Below, in pieces: positions 43,051-50,655 of a stretch of 64,000 nt of DNA. Numbering within the stretch: the first letter of the stretch is position 1; the number at the start of each line of letters is the position of its first letter. The position numbers and the translations under genes are program-made. Source of the DNA: Deinococcus yavapaiensis KR-236 (GTDB lineage Bacteria > Deinococcota > Deinococci > Deinococcales > Deinococcaceae); NCBI RefSeq assembly GCF_003217515.1, contig NZ_QJSX01000014.1, forward strand, positions 1-64,000, given 5' to 3'. A model generated the notes under the pieces. It had not been told where the DNA came from. It ran no database searches and saw nothing but the letters and a program-made list of their open reading frames with translations.

Positions 43051-43064
43051 CTGCCTCGGGGTCG

Positions 43065-43811
43065 TCAGTGCGGGTTGAGACCTCCGTCGACGCCGATCGT
43101 TTGGCCGGTCACGTACGCCGCTTCCGCCGAAAGCAGGAAGGCCACGACGTTGGCGACGTCGCGAGGTTGCCCGAAGCGCCCGAGGGGAATCGAGCCGAGA
43201 TAAGTCTTCTGGACGTTCTCGGGCAAGGCGGCCGTCATATCGGATTCGATGAAGCCGGGCGCGACGGCGTTGACGGTGATGCCGCGCCCGCCGTACTCCT
43301 TGGCGAGGGCTTTCGTGAGGCCGATCAAGCCCGCCTTGCTCGCCACGTAGTTCGCTTGGCCGGGATTGCCCGTGAGGCCCACGACCGAGGAGATGTTGAC
43401 GATGCGGCCCGTCCGTGCGCGCATCATGTGCTTGATGGCGGCGCGCGCGGCATGGAAGGCGGCCGTGAGGTTGGTGTCGAGGACGGCGTCCCAGTCGTCG
43501 TCTTTCATGCGAACGGCGAGGGTATCGCGGGTGATGCCCGCGTTGTTCACGAGGCCGTACAAGCCGCCCATCGCCGCGATGACGTCCTCGACGAGCTTCC
43601 CGGCGTTGGCCGGTTGCGAGAGATCGGCGCCGAAGACCTCGGCGCGCACGCCGAGAGCGCGCGCTTCTTGCGCGACCGCTTGCGCCTCGACGTCCGAACG
43701 GCCGTAGTGCACGGCGACGTCGAAGCCCGCCTCGGCGAGTCGCACCGCCATCGCGCGTCCCAGTCCTCGGCTCGCGCCCGTGACGAGGGCGACTCTTCGT
43801 TCGGTCGTCAT
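43065..43811 (-). CDS. fabG: 3-oxoacyl-ACP reductase (FabG)
   Basis: A 248-residue short-chain dehydrogenase. The NADPH-binding motif TGASRGLG is at 11-18 and NNAG at 89-92; the catalytic set is Ser142, Tyr155 and Lys159 in the ISSVVGLTGNPGQANYVASK segment. It reduces 3-oxoacyl-ACP. The ATG overlaps the fabD stop (ATGA) and has GGAGG 8 nt upstream. It ends in IGVDGGLNPH, the usual FabG C-terminus. Member of the fabH-fabD-fabG-acpP-fabF operon. Confidence 0.96.
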   Translation of the reverse strand: MTTERRVALVTGASRGLGRAMAVRLAEAGFDVAVHYGRSDVEAQAVAQEARALGVRAEVFGADLSQPANAGKLVEDVIAAMGGLYGLVNNAGITRDTLAVRMKDDDWDAVLDTNLTAAFHAARAAIKHMMRARTGRIVNISSVVGLTGNPGQANYVASKAGLIGLTKALAKEYGGRGITVNAVAPGFIESDMTAALPENVQKTYLGSIPLGRFGQPRDVANVVAFLLSAEAAYVTGQTIGVDGGLNPH

Positions 43812-44737
43812 GCGTGTTCCTCCATGCGAATGTTGAACGCCTCGATGTCGGCGGGCGTGTGGACGTTGTAAACGGTCGCGCCGGGCAAGGTACGTTCCAC
43901 GAGCCCTTTGAGCACGGTGCCCGGCCCGAATTCGACGTAGGTGTCCGTGCCGAGCTCGTGCAAACGCTGCAACGTTTCGACCCAGCGGACGCTCTCGGTG
44001 ATCTGCCGCGCGAGCAGGCCCGGAACGTCGCGTACGTTCGTCACGACGTCGGCGAGGACGTTCGACAAGACCGGGAAGGTCATCTCGCCAAGGTCGGCGT
44101 CGCGTAGATCGGGCGTGAGGCGCTCGCGGGCGGGCCACATCAGCGAGCAGTGGAAGGGCGCGCTGACCTTGAGGGGAATGACGCGCGCTCCCGCGCCCTT
44201 GAGCGTGGCGCTCGCCGTCGCCACGGCGCTCTTCTCGCCGCTGATGACGGTTTGCGAGGGGGCATTGAGGTTGGCGATTTCGCACACGCCGCCCGCCGAC
44301 GCGCACGCTTCGCGAATGATGCCGAGATCGGCGTTCAGAACGGCCGCCATGGCGCCCACGCCTTCTGGCACGGCTTCTTGCATGAGCTCGCCGCGTTTGC
44401 GCGTGAGGCGCAAGGCGGACGCGAGATCGAGGGTACCCGACGCGACGAGCGCGGAGTACTCGCCGAGGCTGTGCCCCGCGGCGAACGCGGGCGTGAGGCC
44501 GGTGGCGGCGCGCCACGCGCGGTATGCGGCGACGCTCGCCGCGACGAGGGCGGGTTGCTGATTGGCCGTGAGGGTGAGTTCGGGCAGGGGACCGTTCGCC
44601 ATGAGTGCGGTCAGGCCGGGCAGGACGGACTCGGTCGTGGAGAAGACGTCGCCCGCGACGTCGAAGGCGGCGGCGACGTCGCCGCCCATGCCGACCGCGT
44701 GGGAATTCTGGCCAGGAAAGAGAGCGGCGATGTTCAC
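43808..44737 (-). CDS. fabD: malonyl-CoA:ACP acyltransferase (FabD)
   Basis: A 309-residue acyltransferase. It starts NIAALFPGQNSHAVGMG, with nucleophile Ser90 in GHSLGEYSAL and catalytic His196 in APFHCSLM. It loads malonyl groups onto ACP. The GTG start is fixed by the GTGA overlap with fabH, with AGAAGG upstream; the stop overlaps the fabG ATG. Both overlaps suggest strict co-translation of fabH, fabD and fabG. Confidence 0.96.
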   Translation of the reverse strand: MNIAALFPGQNSHAVGMGGDVAAAFDVAGDVFSTTESVLPGLTALMANGPLPELTLTANQQPALVAASVAAYRAWRAATGLTPAFAAGHSLGEYSALVASGTLDLASALRLTRKRGELMQEAVPEGVGAMAAVLNADLGIIREACASAGGVCEIANLNAPSQTVISGEKSAVATASATLKGAGARVIPLKVSAPFHCSLMWPARERLTPDLRDADLGEMTFPVLSNVLADVVTNVRDVPGLLARQITESVRWVETLQRLHELGTDTYVEFGPGTVLKGLVERTLPGATVYNVHTPADIEAFNIRMEEHA

Positions 44738-45726
44738 GCGAGGCCTTCTTGCTTCGGCGTGTACCAGCGCAGACAACTCGCGCTCCACGACAAGCCGCCT
44801 CCGAAGGCTACGAGCAGAAGTTCGTCTCCGTCGCGAATACGACCGTCGTCGAGCGCTTCGCACAAGGCGAGGGGAATGCTTGCGGTCGAGGTGTTGCCGT
44901 AGCGCTCGACGTTCACGACGACCTTCTCCTCGGGAATGCCGAAGCGCTGCCGAGCCGCGTCGATGATGCGGCTGTTGGCTTGGTGGGGAATGAGCCAGTC
45001 GACTTGGCCCGACGTCAAGCCCGCCTTGTCCAGCGCTTGCTGACCGGAGTCGCCGAGCACGCGCACGGCGAACTTGAAGACTTCACGGCCGTTCATGCCC
45101 GTCTTGTCGGACATGCGCTCGACGCCGGGAATGCGGTCGGCGACGGCCCTCATGTACAAAGAAGGCCCGCCCGCCGAGTCGGCGCCGAGAACGACGGACC
45201 GAAAGCCGTACCCCTCGGGCACTTCCTCGAGGATGGCGGCGCCCGCGCCGTCTCCGAAGAGGATGCAGCTGCCGCGGTCGCTCCAATCGACGATTTTGCT
45301 GAGGGTTTCCGCGCCGATCACGAGCACCTTCTTCGCGATGCCGCCCGCGATGAAGCCTTGGGCGCTCGCGCAGGCGTACACGAAGCCGCTGCAGGCGCAC
45401 GAGAGGTCGAACGCGCCGACGCCCGCCAGGCCGACTTCGCCCGCGACGAGGGCGGCGGTGCTCGGAAAGAGCGCGTCCGGGCTACTCGTGGCGCACACGA
45501 CGAGGTCTACGCCCTCGAGGGCGTTCGGAACGCGGCGGACGAGGTCGTGCACGGCGCGCACGCCCATGGTGCTTGCGAACTCGTCGTCCGCCGAGATGTG
45601 CCGTTCGCGAATGCCCGTGCGGGAGACGATCCACTCGTCGGTGGTGTCGAGCATCCGTTCGAGCTCCGCGTTCGTGAGGACGCGGTCGGGAGCGTACGCG
45701 CCAAGTGCGGTGATTCCGATTGCCAT
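44734..45726 (-). CDS. fabH: 3-oxoacyl-ACP synthase III (FabH)
   Basis: A 330-residue initiating condensing enzyme. Nucleophile Cys112 is in SCACSGF; His247 in WLIPHQANSRI and Asn277 in YGNTSTAS complete the triad. It condenses an acyl-CoA primer with malonyl-ACP, setting the chain starter; branched primers would link it to the 2-oxoacid dehydrogenase encoded at 32.4-36.2 kb. GGGAGG sits before the ATG at 45726; the 20-codon extension starts inside the promoter. First gene of the fab operon. Confidence 0.96.
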   Translation of the reverse strand: MAIGITALGAYAPDRVLTNAELERMLDTTDEWIVSRTGIRERHISADDEFASTMGVRAVHDLVRRVPNALEGVDLVVCATSSPDALFPSTAALVAGEVGLAGVGAFDLSCACSGFVYACASAQGFIAGGIAKKVLVIGAETLSKIVDWSDRGSCILFGDGAGAAILEEVPEGYGFRSVVLGADSAGGPSLYMRAVADRIPGVERMSDKTGMNGREVFKFAVRVLGDSGQQALDKAGLTSGQVDWLIPHQANSRIIDAARQRFGIPEEKVVVNVERYGNTSTASIPLALCEALDDGRIRDGDELLLVAFGGGLSWSASCLRWYTPKQEGLA

Positions 45727-45776
45727 CTTGCCTCCCAGCGAGGCTCGACGAACCTCGCGCGGTGTTTCCGAGGGCA

Positions 45777-45805
45777 ACCCTATCATTCTTTGACCGCCCG
45801 GTCAA
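45777..45805 (-). promoter_or_regulatory. fab operon promoter overlapped by a FadR-like operator
   Basis: TTGACCGCCCGGTCAA (45790-45805) is a 7-2-7 inverted repeat that fits the box TGACCGNNCGGTCA I recall for the TetR-family FadR of Thermus. On the minus strand the outer arm supplies the -35 TTGACC (45805-45800); exactly 17 bp on lies the -10 TAGGGT (45782-45777). A bound repressor would block RNA polymerase. Confidence 0.8.
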
Positions 45806-45884
45806 TGAATCGAGTCCAAGAATCGAGAATATCGAGAAAAGCCGTCGCCGCTTGCCGACTTTTCCGAACAACCGGGAGAAGCGC

Positions 45885-45912
45885 AAAAACGAACCTCCCC
45901 TTCGCGGGGAGG
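45885..45912 (-). terminator. intrinsic terminator of the pfkA operon
   Basis: CCTCCCC-TTCGC-GGGGAGG (45894-45912) is followed on the minus strand by TTCGTTTTTG, 26 bp after the pfkA stop. Confidence 0.9.
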
Positions 45913-45937
45913 AATTCTGAAGCGCTTCGGAAGCGGA

Positions 45938-46903
45938 TCAGACGCTCAGCGTCTTCGCGCAGCGGTACAAGTCGCGGCTGATCTCCTTGCGGCGCGCCCA
46001 CGTCTCCTCGAGCGGCGTGAACGCGATGATGCCGTTGTTGCGGCCCACCATGACGCCCGACACGTCGTCGGCGAGCGCTTGCACGGCCGCTTCGCCAAGA
46101 CGCGACGCGAGAATGCGGTCGCTGCTGACGGGCGTGCCGCCGCGCTGAATGTGACCGAGAATCGACACGCGCGTTTCCAAACCCGTGCCCTCGTTGATCG
46201 CCTTGCTGACGGCCATCGCGCCGCCCGGATAACCCTCGGCGACGATGATGATCGAGCTCGCCTTGCCCTTCTTGACGCTCTCGTTGATGACGTCCACGAC
46301 GCTCGTCACCGGCATGTCCTCTTCGGGCAAGAAGACTTCCTCAGCGCCCCCGGCGACGGCGACGTCCAGGGCGATGTGGCCCGCGTGACGGCCCATCACC
46401 TCCACGACGAAGATGCGCTCGTGCGACGCCGCCGTGTCGCGCAGCTTGTCGACCGCCGCGAGCGCCGTCTCGACGGCCGTGAAGTACCCGATGGTGTGGT
46501 CCGTGCCGTACAGATCGTTGTCGATCGTGCCGGGCACGCCGATGACCTTGACGCCGTGCTCTTGCGACAGGAAGTGCGCTCCGTGAAAGCTGCCGTCCCC
46601 GCCGATCACGACGAGGCCGTCGATGCCCCATTCGCGCAGGTGGCGCGCGCCCTCCGCGCGCCCTTCGGGCGTGCGCCACACTTCCGAGCGCGCCGTCAAC
46701 AAAATCGTGCCGCCACGCTGAATGGTATTCGCGACGTCACGCGGGCCGAGCAGACGCATGTCTCCTTGGTAAAGTCCTTGAAAACCGCGCCGAATCCCGA
46801 CCACTTCCATACCGAGGTGCGTCGCCGCCCGCACGACGGCGCGCACGGCGGCGTTCATTCCGGGCGCGTCGCCGCCCGACGTCAACACTCCAATTCGTTT
46901 CAT
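45938..46903 (-). CDS. pfkA: ATP-dependent 6-phosphofructokinase
   Basis: A 321-residue PfkA, the normal bacterial length. ATP-binding TSGGDAPGMNAAVRA is at the N-terminus, GGDGSFHGA near 101-109, and the catalytic Asp128 in PGTIDNDL; EVMGRHAGHIAL follows. It phosphorylates fructose 6-phosphate, the committed step of glycolysis. The ATG at 46903 with GAGGAG 5 nt upstream is preferred over the GTG two codons earlier. It begins 2 bp after the rsmI stop and is the last gene of the operon. Confidence 0.96.
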   Translation of the reverse strand: MKRIGVLTSGGDAPGMNAAVRAVVRAATHLGMEVVGIRRGFQGLYQGDMRLLGPRDVANTIQRGGTILLTARSEVWRTPEGRAEGARHLREWGIDGLVVIGGDGSFHGAHFLSQEHGVKVIGVPGTIDNDLYGTDHTIGYFTAVETALAAVDKLRDTAASHERIFVVEVMGRHAGHIALDVAVAGGAEEVFLPEEDMPVTSVVDVINESVKKGKASSIIIVAEGYPGGAMAVSKAINEGTGLETRVSILGHIQRGGTPVSSDRILASRLGEAAVQALADDVSGVMVGRNNGIIAFTPLEETWARRKEISRDLYRCAKTLSV

Positions 46904-46905
46904 GA

Positions 46906-47745
46906 TCACTCCTCAGGCTGCTCGCGCAATTCCGTGACGCGCAAAGACAGCGCATATGCGTCATTCTTACGCAAACCAGCCTGGGTGAGCAACGCCCGAA
47001 TTTCCCGAGCGCTTCTTCCTTCATCGGCCAGCAAGCGCGCCATCGCCTCGAAATCCACCGCCTCCTCGTGAAGCGGTTCGCTGCGCCCCTCGACCACCAC
47101 GACGATCTCTCCGCGCGCGCCTTGCTCGAACAGCGCCGAAAGCTCGCTCAGCGAGCCGCGCCGCGTCTCCTCGTGCAGTTTGCTCAGCTCGCGCGTGACG
47201 CTTGCCCGCCGCGCCCCGCCGCACGCTTCCGCGAGGTCGGCGAGCGTCTCCGCGAGGCGATGCGGACTTTCGTAGACCACGCTCGCCTCCTCTCGGCGAG
47301 CCAACGCCGCCAACCGCTCGCGTCGCTCTCGTCCACTGCGCGGCAAAAACCCCTCGAAGGTGAAGCGAGCAATCTTGAGACCCGACAACACCAAGGCGGG
47401 CACGAAGGCCGTCGGGCCCGGCAAGGCCTCGACCGTTCCGCCGAGGTCCAACACGATCTCCACGAGTTCCGCGCCCGGATCGCTGATGCCGGGCGTTCCG
47501 GCGTCCGATACGTACGCGAGCCTCGGGTACTTCTCCAGCACGCCCCCCGCCCGATCGCGAATGGTGTGCGCGTCGAGACGCACGAGCGGTTTCTTGATCC
47601 CGAGGTGATGCAGCAGCGCGCCCGAGTGTCGCGTGTCCTCGCACGCGACCGCGTCGGCGCCCTTGAGCACCTCGATCGCGCGCAAGGTGATGTCCGAGAG
47701 ATTTCCGATCGGCGTCGGAACGAGCGTCACGTGTGGAGCCGTCAT
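46906..47745 (-). CDS. rsmI: 16S rRNA 2'-O-ribose C1402 methyltransferase (RsmI)
   Basis: A 279-residue tetrapyrrole-methylase-fold enzyme. Motifs LVPTPIGNLSDITLRA, ACEDTRHSGALL and YVSDAGTPGISDPG are diagnostic for RsmI, which methylates the ribose of C1402 in 16S rRNA with SAM. The C-terminal extension with a small helical domain is present. The ATG overlaps the stop of the 79-residue gene (ATGA), and pfkA follows after 2 bp, so it is coupled on both sides. Confidence 0.95.
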   Translation of the reverse strand: MTAPHVTLVPTPIGNLSDITLRAIEVLKGADAVACEDTRHSGALLHHLGIKKPLVRLDAHTIRDRAGGVLEKYPRLAYVSDAGTPGISDPGAELVEIVLDLGGTVEALPGPTAFVPALVLSGLKIARFTFEGFLPRSGRERRERLAALARREEASVVYESPHRLAETLADLAEACGGARRASVTRELSKLHEETRRGSLSELSALFEQGARGEIVVVVEGRSEPLHEEAVDFEAMARLLADEGRSAREIRALLTQAGLRKNDAYALSLRVTELREQPEE

Positions 47746-47981
47746 GAAGTCGGCAGCACCTCGGGGGTGGCGTCACCCTCCTCGGGCGCCTCGAAGCCGA
47801 GGCCGGGCGTCGCGGGCTTGAGGCGAATCTTGATGCGCTTGGGACGACGAAGCGCGTTCGCGATCGTCGCGCGCAGCAACTCTCCTTCCCCCACCGTCAC
47901 GGTCACGACCGTTCCCTCGGGCAGGCGCGCACCTTGCAACTCGATCACGCCGTTCACGACGATGCCTCGGTAAGCCCTCAC
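47742..47981 (-). CDS. small AF2212-like (antitoxin-fold) protein, no toxin partner
   Basis: A 79-residue protein. Its N-terminal half, YRGIVVNGVIELQGARLPEG then TVVTVTV, fits the beta-rich AF2212-like (DUF104) fold found in some VapB-type antitoxins and in many stand-alone small proteins. The second half is a basic stretch (LRRPKRIKIRLKPATPG) and an acidic tail. GGAGG lies 6 nt before the GTG. It overlaps both neighbours by GTGA and ATGA. No PIN-domain toxin gene is adjacent, so it may have been recruited as a regulator of rsmI. Confidence 0.6.
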   Translation of the reverse strand: MRAYRGIVVNGVIELQGARLPEGTVVTVTVGEGELLRATIANALRRPKRIKIRLKPATPGLGFEAPEEGDATPEVLPTS

Positions 47982-48394
47982 GTGCGCCTCCGACGATGAC
48001 GCTCGGCGCGCGCCAACGCTTCGCGCAACGACAAGATTTCGCTTTCTCGCGCGCTTCCGAGCCGCGCGTACCGATCGATGAGTTCCGCCGCCTCACGCCG
48101 CCGCCCGAGCCTCAGCAGCAGGTAACCGACGTGCTCGCCGGCGGCGTAGAAGGCGCCCGGGTCTTGCGGCGCGCGCTCCAAGGAGGCGCGGGCGTTCACG
48201 AGGCGTTCGAGCATCACGCGATGTGTCGTGACTCGACTTCGAATCGCCCAAACGGCGAAGCCGAACGCGGCGAGCATCAGCAGGGTCAGCGTCGCCGCCG
48301 ACTGTCCCACTCCGTACTGCCCCGCCGATCGCACCAGAATCGGGTACACGAACGCCAGGACCATCAGCACCGCGAGGGTCGCCGCGTAGTTCAC
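47978..48394 (-). CDS. small membrane protein with TPR-like tail (138 aa)
   Basis: A 138-residue protein with two N-terminal hydrophobic segments (YAATLAVLMVLAFVYPILV and SAATLTLLMLAAFGFAVWA) and a soluble helical region of about 80 residues, ERLVNARASLERAPQDPGA then GEHVGYLLLRLGRRREAAEL, which resembles one to two TPR-like helical pairs. Family unknown. The GTG at 48394 has GGGAGG upstream and overlaps the stop of a 15-codon leader ORF; the 29-codon longer reading lacks support. First gene of the operon with the 79-residue protein, rsmI and pfkA. Confidence 0.7.
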   Translation of the reverse strand: MNYAATLAVLMVLAFVYPILVRSAGQYGVGQSAATLTLLMLAAFGFAVWAIRSRVTTHRVMLERLVNARASLERAPQDPGAFYAAGEHVGYLLLRLGRRREAAELIDRYARLGSARESEILSLREALARAERHRRRRT

Positions 48395-48438
48395 GCGCGC
48401 CTCCCGGTCAACGTGGCGTGTCCTGCGAGGATCCGCAT
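48391..48438 (-). CDS. leaderless 15-codon leader ORF upstream of the rsmI operon
   Basis: An ATG lies exactly 6 nt after TACACT (48450-48445), the standard leaderless spacing here. The ORF encodes MRILAGHATLTGRRA and its TGA overlaps the GTG start of the next gene (GTGA). A GGGAGG inside the ORF is the ribosome-binding site of that next gene. Translation of the short ORF would therefore bring ribosomes to the downstream start, either by coupling or as a regulated leader peptide. Confidence 0.55.
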   Translation of the reverse strand: MRILAGHATLTGRRA

Positions 48439-48515
48439 GGCGCCAGTGTACACGGCGGCGCCCCTCGGGAAAGCGCGTCATCTCTCATGGAGCTTCGCGA
48501 ACCATAATGTGGCGC

Positions 48516-48953
48516 GTGAAGCTTCATTTCGTCACCGTCGGCGAGCCGAAACTGCCCTTCGCGAAAAGCGGCTGGGACGAGTACTACGGTCGCCTCGGCC
48601 GCTACCACAAGCCGCGCGTCACCCGCGTGCCGAACAGCACGCCCGACAAGGAAGGCGCGGCGATCTTGCGCGCGACCGGAACGACGCCGCTCGTCGCGCT
48701 CGATCCGCGCGGACGACAAATGACGTCCGAGGAGCTCGCCTCCTTCCTCGACCGACTCGCCGTGAGCGGCGTCGGCGACCTCGCCTTTTGCGTCGGCGGT
48801 CCGGACGGCCTCACGAACGAAGTGCGCGGCAAGGCGCACACCCTCTGGAGCTTGTCGAACCTCACCTTGCCGCACGACCTCGCGATGATCGTGCTGCTCG
48901 AAGCCGTGTACCGCGCCGCGACGATCAGCGCGAACGAGCCGTACCACCGCTGA
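48516..48953 (+). CDS. rlmH: 23S rRNA pseudouridine-1915 N3-methyltransferase (RlmH)
   Basis: A 145-residue SPOUT-class methyltransferase. The start KLHFVTVGEPKLPFAKSGWDEYYGRLGRY and the SAM knot motifs FCVGGPDGL and LSNLTLPHDLA are diagnostic, and it ends ISANEPYHR, the conserved RlmH C-terminus. It methylates pseudouridine 1915 in helix 69 of 23S rRNA. The GTG at 48516 is chosen over the ATG at 48507: CATAAT ends 7 nt before it, and other RlmH proteins start at this point. Divergent from the rsmI operon. Confidence 0.94.
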   Translation: MKLHFVTVGEPKLPFAKSGWDEYYGRLGRYHKPRVTRVPNSTPDKEGAAILRATGTTPLVALDPRGRQMTSEELASFLDRLAVSGVGDLAFCVGGPDGLTNEVRGKAHTLWSLSNLTLPHDLAMIVLLEAVYRAATISANEPYHR

Positions 48954-48956
48954 GAA

Positions 48957-49394
48957 TCAGACGCGCACGGTCAGCACCGGAATCGGCGACTCTCGCACCA
49001 TCCGCTCGGTCACGCTGCCCGCGAAGAAGTGCGCGAGGCCCGTGCGACCGTGCGTGCCCATCACGATGAGGTCGGCGTTCCAGCGGTCCGCGACGTTCAA
49101 AATGCCCGACACGGGCTCGCCCGCGAGCACCTCGTACTCCTCGCCCGGCTCGGCGAGCGACTGCAACAGCGCGACGTCCGTGCGGCCCTCCTCGCGCAGC
49201 GTCTCCACGGGCGGCGCGACGGGCGCGACGCCGCCCGTGGAATAGTCCGTTACCGAAACCGCGCGGGCGTCCACGACGTGCAGCAACTTGACCTGCGCGC
49301 CCGGAAAGGACGTGCGGGCGAGCGTCAGAGCCCGTGCCGCGCTCGGCGAAAAGTCGATCGGGACGAGGATACGCTGAAAAGTCGTCTGCGTCAT
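48957..49394 (-). CDS. universal stress protein (UspA family, ATP-binding type)
   Basis: A 145-residue Usp. It starts RILVPIDFSPSAARAL and carries the ATP-binding pattern G-x2-G-x9-G-S in MGTHGRTGLAHFFAGSVTER, so it is of the ATP-binding subclass. It likely helps survival under stress; the exact role is unknown. A TACGGT hexamer (49406-49401) ends 6 nt before the ATG and begins just after the stop of the upstream exonuclease gene, so it has its own leaderless promoter. Confidence 0.92.
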   Translation of the reverse strand: MTQTTFQRILVPIDFSPSAARALTLARTSFPGAQVKLLHVVDARAVSVTDYSTGGVAPVAPPVETLREEGRTDVALLQSLAEPGEEYEVLAGEPVSGILNVADRWNADLIVMGTHGRTGLAHFFAGSVTERMVRESPIPVLTVRV

Positions 49395-49406
49395 GCGATC
49401 ACCGTA

Positions 49407-49970
49407 TCACCCGCCCGCGACGGCGGACGAACGAAGGAGCTCGAGAAACGCCGCGTACACGCGCGCCGTCGCGACGGCGTCCTCGAGCGCGTCGTGCGGA
49501 CGCAGAGGAATGTCGAAGCGCGCCGCGAGGTCTTCGAGGCGCGTACCGCCGACGTTCGACAAGGCGCCCGCGTGCAGCAGGAACTGCGCGGTCGCCTTCG
49601 TGTCGACCGTCGCGCCCAAGACGAGCGAGCGCCAGTCGGGCACGAGGGCGCGCAAGAACCGCTCGTCGAACGCCACGTTGTGGCCGCCGATCATCACGCG
49701 CCTTCCCTTGTCGCCCCGCAGATAGACACGAACCGCTTCCGCCGCTTCCTCCGGCGCGACCGCGAGCGCGTGGTGCTCTTTCAAGTCGATGCCGTTGACC
49801 TCCATCGCCTCGGCGTTCACGTGGTACACCTCGTGCTTCACGCGAATCAGCAAAGGGGTCGTCACGTCCAGCGAGCGCGTGTTGAGCGTGACGAGGCCGA
49901 TCGTGAGCAGCGAGTGCGTCTCCGGTCGGCTTCCACCCGTCTCGGTGTCCACGAAGACGATTTTCGCCAC
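49407..49970 (-). CDS. DEDDh-family 3'-5' exonuclease (DnaQ-like)
   Basis: A 187-residue exonuclease. Exo I motif is FVDTETGG (Asp8, Glu10), Exo II HNVAFDERF, and Exo III HDALEDAVATA with the catalytic His and Asp, completing the DEDDh set. A stand-alone domain of this kind may proofread for a DNA polymerase or act on RNA; no polymerase gene is adjacent. The GTG start lies 6 nt after TACAAC, with GGGGGT between. Confidence 0.88.
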   Translation of the reverse strand: MAKIVFVDTETGGSRPETHSLLTIGLVTLNTRSLDVTTPLLIRVKHEVYHVNAEAMEVNGIDLKEHHALAVAPEEAAEAVRVYLRGDKGRRVMIGGHNVAFDERFLRALVPDWRSLVLGATVDTKATAQFLLHAGALSNVGGTRLEDLAARFDIPLRPHDALEDAVATARVYAAFLELLRSSAVAGG

Positions 49971-50070
49971 ACCCCCGTTGTACTTCCCACGCTCTTGGCG
50001 GTGTCTTCAGGAAATCAAGAGTCCGCCCTCAATTTCGGGCCGCCCCTTATGAGGTAAGGTTGGTGAGATT

Positions 50071-50649
50071 ATGACCGCTCCGAGTGACCTGTACATCCCT
50101 GACGGCTACCAGCTGACGCCCTTCCTCAGCGAGTCGCGCAAAACGCAGTTCGGCGAGGCGCCCGAACTCGGCGACGGCATCGAGCCCGGCAAGCAGTACC
50201 TCGCCGTGTTCGAAACGAACAAAGGCCGCCTCGTCATCAAGCTGTATGCCGACGAGACCCCGGTCACCGTCAACAATTTCGTGTACCTCATTCGCCACCG
50301 CTACTACGACGGCATCGTCTTCCACCGCGTCATTCAAGACTTCATGGCGCAAACGGGCGATCCGACCGGCACGGGACGCGGCGGACCCGGCTACCGCTTC
50401 GAAGACGAGTTCGCACGCGGACTGCGCCACGACAAGAAAGGCGTCCTGTCCATGGCGAACGCCGGACCGAACACCAACGGCAGCCAGATCTTCATCACCT
50501 TCGTTCCCACGCCGCACCTCGACGGCCGTCACACGGTCTTCGGCGAGGTCGTCGAAGGCCTCGACGTCCTCGACCGCATCACCCGCATCCAACCCGGCTA
50601 CCCCGGCACGCCCGACCGCATCGAGCAAGCCTACGTCGTCGAGAAGTAA
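50071..50649 (+). CDS. cyclophilin-type peptidyl-prolyl cis-trans isomerase
   Basis: A 192-residue cyclophilin. Conserved pieces are VIKLYADETPVTVNNFVYL, YYDGIVFHRVIQDFMAQTGD, PGYRFEDEF and LSMANAGPNTNGSQIFITFV, followed by LDGRHTVFGEVVEG. It isomerises Xaa-Pro bonds during folding. It has a 35-residue N-terminal extension without a signal peptide, so it should be cytoplasmic. TAAGGT about 10 nt and GGTGAG before the ATG both leave little leader. Monocistronic, convergent with ruvX. Confidence 0.95.
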   Translation: MTAPSDLYIPDGYQLTPFLSESRKTQFGEAPELGDGIEPGKQYLAVFETNKGRLVIKLYADETPVTVNNFVYLIRHRYYDGIVFHRVIQDFMAQTGDPTGTGRGGPGYRFEDEFARGLRHDKKGVLSMANAGPNTNGSQIFITFVPTPHLDGRHTVFGEVVEGLDVLDRITRIQPGYPGTPDRIEQAYVVEK

Positions 50650-50655
50650 ACGTCC

